In this document: in pieces, positions 1 through 5,846 of the stretch
Position numbering within the stretch: the first letter of the stretch is position 1
How the letters are laid out: every line of letters starts with the position of its first letter
Source of the DNA: Pseudomonadota bacterium
GTDB lineage: Bacteria; Pseudomonadota; Gammaproteobacteria; Burkholderiales; Burkholderiaceae_F
DNA: 6,519 nt
Direction of reading: 5' to 3'
Assembly: GCA_021823635.1 (NCBI GenBank)
Contig: JAKANT010000100.1
Span: 1-6,519 of the forward strand
Program-made: the position numbers and the translations under genes
The notes under the pieces: generated by a model
What the model saw: only the letters and a program-made list of their open reading frames with translations
The model's database searches: none
Told to the model about the DNA's origin: nothing

Positions 1-1510
1 CGCCGCCGGAAAGCTTCAGCCCCCGCTCGCCCACCACGGTGTCGTAGCCGTCGGGCAGGCGCTCGACGAAATCGTGAATGTGCGCGGCGCGCGCCGCGGC
101 GATCACCTCGGCGCGGCTCGCGCCCGGCCGCCCGTAGGCGATGTTGTACTCGATCGTGTCGTTGAACAGCACCGTGTCCTGCGGCACGATGCCGATGGCG
201 GCGCGCAGCGACGCCTGCGTGACGGCGCGGATGTCCTGGCCGTCGATCAGGATGCGGCCGCCGCTCACGTCGTAGAAGCGGAACAGCAGCCGCGCCAGCG
301 TGCTCTTGCCGGAGCCGGTGGCGCCGACCACCGCGGTGGTGGTGCCGGCCGGCACCGTGAAATCGACGTCGAACAGCACCTGGCGGCGCGGGTCATAGGC
401 GAAATCCACGTGCTCGAAGCGGATCTCGCCACCGGCCAGTACGAGCGGACGCGCGTCCGGCGCATCGGCGATTTCGCGCTCGACCTCGAGCAGCCGGAAC
501 ATGCGGTCCATGTCGGTTAACGCCTGCTTGATCTCGCGGTACAGCACGCCGAGGAAGTTCAGCGGCATGTACATCTGGATCATGAAACCGTTGACCAGCA
601 CCAGGTCGCCGATCGTCATGCGCCCTTCGGCCACGCCGACGGCGGCGCGCCACAGCATCAGCGTCAGGCCCACCGCGATGATCAGCTGCTGGCCGGCGTT
701 CAGCAGATTGAGCGACTGCTGGCTCTTGATCGCGGCGCGCTCCTGCGCCGCCAGCGTGGCGTCGTAGCGGCGCGCCTCGTACTCCTCGTTGTTGAAGTAC
801 TTGACGGTCTCGAAGTTCAGCAAGCTATCGACCGCGCGCGCGCTCGCCTTGGCGTCCAGCTCGTTCATCTCGCGCCGAAAGCGCGTGCGCCAGTTGGTGA
901 CCGAGAACGTGTACGAGACGTAGCAGATGAGGCTCGCCGCCACGATCACCGCGAACCAGATCTCGTAGTGCCACAGCAGATAGCCGATCACCAGCGACAG
1001 CTCGACCAGCGTCGGCAGGATCGAATACAGCGTGAAGCTGATCAGCGACGAGATGCCGCGGATGCCGTGGTCGATCTCGCGTGTCAGGCTGCCGGTGCGC
1101 CGCTCCAGGTGAAAGCGCAGCGACAGCGCGTGCAGGTGGCGGAAGGTCTTCAGCGCCAGCGTATGCACCGCCGCCTGCGTGACCTTGGCGAAGAAGAACT
1201 CGCGCAGCTCGGTGAACACTGAGGTCGCCAACCGCAGCGCGCCGTAGGCGACGATCAGGCCGAGCGGAACCGCCACCGTCGCCGCCGCCGGCGCCTTGGC
1301 GAACCAGTCGACGATGTGCTTGAGCAGCACCGGCACGCCGACCACCGCCACCTTGGCCGCGACGAGGCAGCCGATCGCGAACAGCACGCGGCCCTTGTAC
1401 GCCCACAGGTACGGCAGCAACGCCGCCAGCGTGTGCCAGTCGCCGCGCCGCTCGCCCGGCCGCGGCGGCACCGCCGGCTCGGCGCGCGGCGGCAGTCGCA
1501 TTCCGCGCAT
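1..1510 (-). CDS. ABC half-transporter, Atm1/HMT1-type fused permease and ATPase (partial, 3' end missing)
   Basis: Seen: 503 codons are open from the ATG at 1510 to the window edge. Residues about 30-330 are a hydrophobic six-helix permease, and the nucleotide-binding domain begins near residue 350. The Walker A motif GATGSGKST is at 396-404 (Lys402), the Q-loop Gln is 444 in IVPQD, and the LSGG signature is at 500-503, where the window ends. Walker B, the D-loop and the switch His are therefore unseen. Residues 234-243 read ETVKYFNNEE, a stretch characteristic of Atm1-type exporters. Known: such half-transporters (usually about 600 residues) homodimerise in the inner membrane and export glutathione-linked or sulfur/metal species. 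Start: ATG 1510 has GGGG about 9 nt upstream. An in-frame ATG at 1501 is an alternative that would only shorten a charged N-terminus. The gene is divergent from the thioesterase gene. A lipid or peptide exporter of the same fold is possible, but the KYFNNE motif favours Atm1 type. Confidence 0.93.
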   Translation of the reverse strand, partial: MRGMRLPPRAEPAVPPRPGERRGDWHTLAALLPYLWAYKGRVLFAIGCLVAAKVAVVGVPVLLKHIVDWFAKAPAAATVAVPLGLIVAYGALRLATSVFTELREFFFAKVTQAAVHTLALKTFRHLHALSLRFHLERRTGSLTREIDHGIRGISSLISFTLYSILPTLVELSLVIGYLLWHYEIWFAVIVAASLICYVSYTFSVTNWRTRFRREMNELDAKASARAVDSLLNFETVKYFNNEEYEARRYDATLAAQERAAIKSQQSLNLLNAGQQLIIAVGLTLMLWRAAVGVAEGRMTIGDLVLVNGFMIQMYMPLNFLGVLYREIKQALTDMDRMFRLLEVEREIADAPDARPLVLAGGEIRFEHVDFAYDPRRQVLFDVDFTVPAGTTTAVVGATGSGKSTLARLLFRFYDVSGGRILIDGQDIRAVTQASLRAAIGIVPQDTVLFNDTIEYNIAYGRPGASRAEVIAAARAAHIHDFVERLPDGYDTVVGERGLKLSGG

Positions 1511-1605
1511 CGGTTTCGACCCCAATTTCCGATGCCAAGCGCCGCCTGCCGCGCGTAGCATCGCGCCGCGATTATGAACGGGCGCCGCGGCGCCGCCGGC
1601 CGCGC

Positions 1606-1619
1606 GTGACGGCGGTCAC
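1606..1619. promoter_or_regulatory. Short inverted repeat in the divergent intergenic region
   Basis: GTGAC-GGCG-GTCAC has perfect 5-bp arms and a 4-bp spacer. It lies in the 161-bp gap between the divergent ABC transporter (start 1510) and thioesterase (start 1672), where an operator could sit. On the minus strand a CATAAT, one base from a -10 consensus, is at 1571-1576, but no matching -35 is visible. Chance is a real alternative for such short arms in GC-rich DNA. Confidence 0.2.
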
Positions 1620-1658
1620 CCGCCACCCGCCGCGGCCGTGCCAGGCCGCCTCGCCCGT

Positions 1659-1665
1659 GGGAGAG
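1659..1665 (+). promoter_or_regulatory. Ribosome binding site that sets the thioesterase start
   Basis: GGGAGAG lies 6 nt before the ATG at 1672, a good Shine-Dalgarno match. It supports this start over the in-frame ATG at 1606, which would add 22 residues (MTAVTRHPP...) not expected in the YciA family. Confidence 0.7.
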
Positions 1666-1671
1666 AACAAG

Positions 1672-2067
1672 ATGAGCGAACCTCGCGGCCTGCCGGAAGG
1701 CATCCCCGTGCTGCGCGTCACCCCGATGCCGGCCGACGCCAACATCCACGGCGACGTGTTCGGCGGTTGGATCATGGCCCAAGTGGACATCGCCGGCGCC
1801 ATTCCGGCCGCGCGCCGCGCCAATGGCCGCGTGGCCACGGTCGCGGTCACGAGCTTCGTGTTCAAGAACCCGGTGTTCGTCGGCGACCTGCTGTCGTTCT
1901 ACGCCCGCATCGTCAAGACCGGTACCACGTCGATCACGGTCGAGGTCGAGGTCTACGCCGAACGCATGCGGCTGCAGACCGAAGTGGTCAAGGTGACCGA
2001 GGCCACGCTGGTGTACGTGGCCACCGACGAGCAGCGCAAGCCGCGCCCGCTGCCGCCGTTGCCGTGA
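1672..2067 (+). CDS. yciA: YciA-family acyl-CoA thioesterase (hotdog fold)
   Basis: This 131-residue single-domain protein matches the usual length of YciA (about 130). Seen: residues 19-43 carry the family block MPADANIHGDVFGGW followed by IMAQVDIAGA, with Asp39 in the position of the catalytic acid of the YciA/acyl-CoA hydrolase family. A KPRPLP tail near the C-terminus resembles the KPRALP of E. coli YciA. Known: these cytosolic enzymes hydrolyse short- to long-chain acyl-CoA to free acid and CoA, work as hotdog oligomers, and are thought to recycle CoA and influence membrane lipid supply. The start is fixed by GGGAGAG 6 nt upstream. Its TGA stop (2065-2067) overlaps the GTG start of the downstream kinase in the sequence GTGA, so the two are probably co-transcribed and translationally coupled. 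A related 4HBT thioesterase with another chain preference cannot be excluded from sequence alone. Confidence 0.93.
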   Translation: MSEPRGLPEGIPVLRVTPMPADANIHGDVFGGWIMAQVDIAGAIPAARRANGRVATVAVTSFVFKNPVFVGDLLSFYARIVKTGTTSITVEVEVYAERMRLQTEVVKVTEATLVYVATDEQRKPRPLPPLP

Positions 2068-5000
2068 GTAGCGCCACGCCGCCGCGCCTTGCGCTTCGCC
2101 CCGCAGCGGTCGCAGCCGCCTGCGCCGCGGCCGCCGCGCTGGCGCCGGTGCTGGCGCCGCCGCCCGCGCACATCGGACCGCTGCATCTGGCGGCGGGCGT
2201 CGCGCTCGGCGCGGCGATCGTCGCCGGCCGACGCGCCGCCTTGCTCTGCCTGGGCGCCGCCTTCGCCGCACAACTGGCCGCGCGGCTGTTGCTGGGACAG
2301 TCGGCCGCGGCGGCGACCGCGCTGAGTGCGGTCTCGCTGGTCGCGCCCTTGCTCGCGATGGTGCTACGCGCGGCGTTCGCGAGGGCCGAGTTCGACCACC
2401 CGGGCGTGTTCGCGCGCTTCTTCGTGCTCGGCGCGGCGCTGCCCGCCGCGGTCGCCGGCGCGGCCGTCGCTGCTCTGGGGCAGACCGCGTGGATGACCGT
2501 GCCGCTGTGGGGCGATTCGGCCGTTCTGTGGTGGTTCGCCGACGCGGCCGGCATCACCCTCGGCGCACCGCTGGCGCTCGTGCTGGCACGGCGGCCTGCG
2601 GTCGCCTGGGCGCAGCGCAGCCGCACCGTGGTCGTTCCGCTGGCCGCGCTGGCCGCCCTGCTGGCGCTCGGCCCATCGTTGCTGGCGCGCGCCGAAGTGG
2701 AGCGTCGCGCCTACCTGTTCCGGCGCGACGCGCTCGCCATCGCGGCGAAGATCGAGCAGCGCTTCGAGCAACACCTGTCGGCGCTGCATGCGGTGTCCGG
2801 TGCGTTCGCCGCTTCCAGCGAAGTCACGCGCGCCGAATTCCGCCGCGTCAGCGCGCACTGGCTCGCCGCGCAGCCGACGCTCGCGGCACTGGGCTGGTCG
2901 CAGCGGGTCGATGCGGCGCAACTGGCGGAATTCGAACGCCGCGTGCGCGAGCAGCGCCCGAGTTTCTACGTCTTCGACCGCGGCAACGGCGAGCGCCGCA
3001 TGCCCGCGCCCGCCGACGAATACGTCGTGCTGACCTACATCGAACCGGAGGCGGAGAACGCCACGGCATTGGGAGTCAACGCGCTGTCGATTCCGGCCCC
3101 GCGCGCAGCGATCCTGCGCGCCTTGCAGACCGGGCTGCCGAGCGCGACGCAGCCCTTTCGCCTGACGCAGGGACCGGACGATGCCTACGGCATGGTCGTG
3201 TACCTGCCCGCCGATGCCAACGGCCGGGCGGACGATCCATGGCGGCAGCGCGGTGTGGCCTTCGTCACGCTGCGGCTGGACGGCGCGCTCGCGGGTCTGG
3301 AGGACAGCGCGCTCGTCGCCTGCCTGCGCGAAGGCGCACGCGATGCGCCGCTGCTGGCCGGCGATGCGCGCTGCCGCAGCCCATGGCGCCCGGCGCGCCG
3401 CCTGGAGCACAGCTTCGATTTCGGCGGCCGCACGCTGACAGTGGAGGTGATCGAGACCGCCGAGTACCGCGCCCTGCACGGCGTCGGGCTGCTGCGCGCC
3501 CTGCCGCCGCTGGCGGTGCTGCTGACCGCGCTGCTGGCGGGTTTCGTCCTGTACGTGGCCGGCAGCGCCGAGCGCGTGCGGCGCGTCGTGGCACGCCGCA
3601 CCGACTGGCTGCGGCGCGAGATGGCGCAACGCCGAAAGCAGCAGGAGGCGCTGCGCGAGTCCGAAGAGCGCGTGCGGCGCATCCTCGAGCTGGCGCCGAT
3701 CGGACTGACCTACGCCGACCCCCAGGGGCGTCTGCTGTACGCCAACCCTTACGCGTGTTCGATGTTCGGGCGCTCGCTCGCCGAGCTGCAACAGATGACG
3801 GTGTTCGAGCTCTGGGATCCGCTGACGCACGCCGAGAACGCCGAAATCCGGCGCCGTTTGCTGTCGGGCGAGACGCCGCTGCTGCGCCGAACGCTGCGCT
3901 TCGTGCGGCCCGACGGCGGCGCGGTGACGGCCGAAGTCACCGCGGCCGTCGAGCGCGATGCGAATGGCAACCCGCAGCGGGTGCTGGCGGTGCTCGAAGA
4001 GCTGTCGACCCGGATGCGGTTGCAAGAGGCCGAACGTGCGCGCGCGCTGGCCGAGGAAGCCAACCGCGCCAAGACCGAGTTCCTGTCGCGCATGAGCCAC
4101 GAGCTGCGCACGCCGCTGAACGCCATCCTCGGCTTCGCGCAATTGCTCGAGATGGATCCGGCGCAGCCGCTTGCGCCCGCGCAACGCGAGCGCGTGCAGC
4201 GCATCCAGACCGCCGGCTGGCACCTGCTGGCGATGATCAACGACGTGCTTGATCTGTCGCGCATCGAGGCCGGCCAGATGGCGCTCAGCCTCGAGACGCT
4301 CGACCTGGCGGCGCTTGCCGAAGAAGTAATGGCGATGCACCGCGCGGCGATCGTCGCCGCGGGTCTGCAGGTGCGCGAGCGGCTGGCCGCCGACGCGCGC
4401 TACGCCAGAGGCGACGCCACCCGCGTCAAACAGGTGCTGTCCAATCTGCTGTCCAATGCCATCAAGTACAACCGCCGCGGCGGCACGATCGAGATCAGCG
4501 CCACACGCGAAGACGCGCACGTGCGCATCGAGGTCGCCGATACCGGGCTGGGCATGAGCGACGAGCAGATGCGCAGACTGTTCCAGCCGTTCGACCGCCT
4601 GGGCCGTGAGGCGAGCGGCATCGAGGGCACCGGCATCGGACTGGTGATCGCGCAGCGGCTGGTGGCCCTGATGGGCGGCGAGCTGCGCGTGGCGAGCCGG
4701 CCGGGCGAAGGCTCCCGCTTCGATTTCACGCTGCCGGCAGCCGCCGCACCGCAGCCCGGCGCGCCGTCTGCCGACGCGCAACCGAATGGCGCAGCGCTGG
4801 CGGCGCGCCTGTTGTACATCGAGGACAACGCGGCCAACGCCGACGTGATGCGCGGTTTGCTCGCCACGCAGCCCGGGCTCGTGCTGACCGTAAGCGACAG
4901 CGGCCTCGAAGGGCTGGCGCAGGCGCGGCGAGACCGCCCGGACGCCATCCTGCTGGACCTCAACCTCCCCGACATGGACGGGCTGCAGGTGCTGACGCAG

Positions 5001-5168
5001 CTCAAGCGCGATCCGGTGCTGGCCACCGTCCCGGTCATCGTCGTCTCCGCCGATGCCACTGAGCAGCGCATCGACGCCGCGCGCGCCGCCGGAGCCGCCG
5101 AGTATCTCGCCAAGCCGCTGCGGGCCGCGCAGTTACTGGCCGCGATCGAGCGCGCGCTGCGCCGTTGA
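2064..5168 (+). CDS. Membrane hybrid histidine kinase, MASE1-CHASE-PAS-HisKA-HATPase_c-REC
   Basis: 1034 residues. Seven hydrophobic segments fill about residues 10-207. The sixth contains WWFADAAG (156-163, Asp160) followed by LGAP, as in MASE1 domains. A CHASE-like sensor follows at about 210-400 and is placed in the periplasm by seven preceding helices. TM8 is at about 480-500 and a helical linker at 502-530. PAS lies at about 530-650 (APIGLTYADPQGRLLYANP). HisKA has phosphoacceptor His679 in SHELRTPLN. HATPase_c has N-box Asn794/Asn798, G1 DTGLG 826-830 and G2 GTGIGL 855-860. The C-terminal REC has the acidic pair Glu920/Asp921, phosphoacceptor Asp965, Ser995 and Lys1017. All catalytic residues are intact. 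Start: GTG 2064 overlaps the thioesterase stop and has no Shine-Dalgarno of its own. The upstream in-frame ATG (1638) would run through the thioesterase gene, and the first internal ATGs would delete membrane helices. Known: such kinases sense small external or membrane signals and pass phosphate via REC to an Hpt or regulator elsewhere. The ligand is unknown. Confidence 0.93.
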   Translation: MSSATPPRLALRPAAVAAACAAAAALAPVLAPPPAHIGPLHLAAGVALGAAIVAGRRAALLCLGAAFAAQLAARLLLGQSAAAATALSAVSLVAPLLAMVLRAAFARAEFDHPGVFARFFVLGAALPAAVAGAAVAALGQTAWMTVPLWGDSAVLWWFADAAGITLGAPLALVLARRPAVAWAQRSRTVVVPLAALAALLALGPSLLARAEVERRAYLFRRDALAIAAKIEQRFEQHLSALHAVSGAFAASSEVTRAEFRRVSAHWLAAQPTLAALGWSQRVDAAQLAEFERRVREQRPSFYVFDRGNGERRMPAPADEYVVLTYIEPEAENATALGVNALSIPAPRAAILRALQTGLPSATQPFRLTQGPDDAYGMVVYLPADANGRADDPWRQRGVAFVTLRLDGALAGLEDSALVACLREGARDAPLLAGDARCRSPWRPARRLEHSFDFGGRTLTVEVIETAEYRALHGVGLLRALPPLAVLLTALLAGFVLYVAGSAERVRRVVARRTDWLRREMAQRRKQQEALRESEERVRRILELAPIGLTYADPQGRLLYANPYACSMFGRSLAELQQMTVFELWDPLTHAENAEIRRRLLSGETPLLRRTLRFVRPDGGAVTAEVTAAVERDANGNPQRVLAVLEELSTRMRLQEAERARALAEEANRAKTEFLSRMSHELRTPLNAILGFAQLLEMDPAQPLAPAQRERVQRIQTAGWHLLAMINDVLDLSRIEAGQMALSLETLDLAALAEEVMAMHRAAIVAAGLQVRERLAADARYARGDATRVKQVLSNLLSNAIKYNRRGGTIEISATREDAHVRIEVADTGLGMSDEQMRRLFQPFDRLGREASGIEGTGIGLVIAQRLVALMGGELRVASRPGEGSRFDFTLPAAAAPQPGAPSADAQPNGAALAARLLYIEDNAANADVMRGLLATQPGLVLTVSDSGLEGLAQARRDRPDAILLDLNLPDMDGLQVLTQLKRDPVLATVPVIVVSADATEQRIDAARAAGAAEYLAKPLRAAQLLAAIERALRR

Positions 5169-5489
5169 GCCGCTGCCGTCGGCCTCCAGCGCCGCGATCG
5201 CATCCAGCACGCCGACGAAGCGCAGGCCGAATTCGGTCAGCTCGTACTCGACGCGCGGCGGCACCTCCGGGTAGCTGTGCTTGACCAGAACACCGTAGCG
5301 CACCAGCTTGCGCAACCGCTCATTGAGGACCTTTTGCGTCAGTCCCGCCACGCTGCGCTCCATCGCGCCCGGCCGCCGGATGCCGCGCCGAACGAGATCG
5401 ATCACCGTTAGTGTCCATTTGCAGCCGATCACGTCCTCGACCATCGCATGCGCCGACGGCCGGGGTGGACGGGGTCGCGATGCAGGCAT
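5133..5489 (-). CDS. HxlR-family winged-helix transcriptional regulator
   Basis: This 118-residue protein is of typical HxlR size. Seen: VEDVIGCKWTLTVIDLV (17-33) matches the family opening VIGGKWTLLIL. LTQKVLNERLRKLVRYGVL (50-68) is the recognition helix region. YPEVPPRVEYELTEFG (73-88) is the highly conserved wing and following segment. Known: HxlR proteins are dimeric DNA-binding regulators, several of them thiol- or aldehyde-responsive, and they often control a divergent or adjacent gene. Oddity: the only cysteine, Cys23, replaces the second Gly of the GGKW motif, and the N-terminal Cys found in redox members such as YodB and HypR is absent. Start: ATG 5489 has CCGAGCG just upstream and fits family length. 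ATG 5513 (126 residues) lacks a visible Shine-Dalgarno, and the longer ATG 5594 adds an atypical tail. The 3' end overlaps the kinase end by 36 bp, tail to tail. The target gene is not evident. Confidence 0.88.
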   Translation of the reverse strand: MPASRPRPPRPSAHAMVEDVIGCKWTLTVIDLVRRGIRRPGAMERSVAGLTQKVLNERLRKLVRYGVLVKHSYPEVPPRVEYELTEFGLRFVGVLDAIAALEADGSGSTAQRALDRGQ

Positions 5490-5538
5490 CGTTCGCTCGG
5501 AGCGCAGCTTCATGCGGCGCGCGACGCACCGCCGTTCA

Positions 5539-5544
5539 ATTATC
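5539..5544 (-). promoter_or_regulatory. Possible -10 box for the HxlR gene
   Basis: The minus strand reads GATAAT, one base off TATAAT, about 50 nt upstream of the chosen HxlR start. The region about 17 nt further upstream (TTCCGG) is a poor -35, so a sigma70 promoter would be weak or activator-dependent. The call rests on the hexamer and its position only. Confidence 0.3.
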
Positions 5545-5567
5545 GGTTGCTCGAACACCGTCCGGAA

Positions 5568-5577
5568 GACACGTGTC
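5568..5577. promoter_or_regulatory. Perfect 10-bp palindrome, candidate operator
   Basis: GACACGTGTC is fully self-complementary. It lies just upstream of the expected -35 region for the HxlR gene, and HxlR dimers bind palindromic DNA. Autoregulation through this site is an inference; no second copy was noticed in the window. Confidence 0.28.
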
Positions 5578-5608
5578 GGGGGCTGAGCACGCACCGCGAT
5601 GACGGAAA

Positions 5609-5655
5609 CGTCGGTTCGACGTCGTCATTCCGCATCGGAAACTCGAACGCCGACG
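5609..5655. repeat. Nested imperfect inverted repeat (hairpin potential)
   Basis: The outer arm CGTCGGTTCGA (5609-5619) pairs with TCGAACGCCGACG (5643-5655) with a 2-nt bulge. Inside it, TTCCG (5628-5632) and CGGAA (5636-5640) pair around a 3-nt loop. There is no U-tract on either side, so an intrinsic terminator is not supported. It could be an operator, a leader structure or chance. Confidence 0.3.
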
Positions 5656-5684
5656 GCTTGGACGGAAGTAACGGCTCCTCGTCG

Positions 5685-5696
5685 CGGGGATCCCCG
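5685..5696. repeat. Perfect 12-bp palindrome
   Basis: CGGGGATCCCCG is completely self-complementary and lies about 150 bp upstream of the terminal ORF. It has no loop, so it is better seen as a possible protein-binding site than as a stem-loop. Function unknown. Confidence 0.25.
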
Positions 5697-5846
5697 ATCG
5701 CGAACGGCTGTTTGGCGCAAATGGCGTGACTTGAGTGAGACCGCGTCTTTTCGGCGCGGAGGACCTGCTTTGGCCAAGGCGATGATCGGAGACCGAGAAA
5801 GGGAAAGGGCTGGACCGGCTTGTCAAACGCTGCCAGCGGCGCCGTG

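Larger units (their letters stand above)
5490..5846. other. Non-coding stretch between the HxlR gene and the terminal ORF
   Basis: This 357-bp stretch contains no convincing gene. Open frames across it (for example 5599-5847 on the plus strand) lack the strong GC3 bias of the other genes and have no domain I recognise. Base composition is visibly less GC-rich than the neighbouring genes. It holds a weak -10 box (5539-5544), a 10-bp palindrome (5568-5577), a nested imperfect hairpin (5609-5655) and a 12-bp palindrome (5685-5696). It separates two divergent genes, so promoters for both should lie here. Confidence 0.6.

Noticed and set aside
825..1538. Minus-strand open frame of 237 codons overlapping the ABC transporter
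   Set aside because: It is a shifted frame of the real transporter, with low-complexity Ala/Arg/Gly composition. The true frame is the one carrying KYFNNE, Walker A and LSGG.
1638..2063. N-terminal extension of the kinase frame beginning at ATG 1638
   Set aside because: It lies entirely over the well-supported thioesterase gene in another frame, is Arg/Pro/His-rich with no domain, and GTG 2064 gives a natural coupled start.
2364..4781. 805-codon minus-strand open frame opposite the kinase
   Set aside because: Long antisense frames are expected in high-GC genes. Its product is Arg/Gln/His-rich without recognisable domains, while the plus strand has a complete, motif-verified kinase.
5685..5696. 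Intrinsic terminator at the CGGGGATCCCCG palindrome
   Set aside because: A perfect palindrome with no loop and no following T-run on either strand, so it does not fit a Rho-independent terminator.
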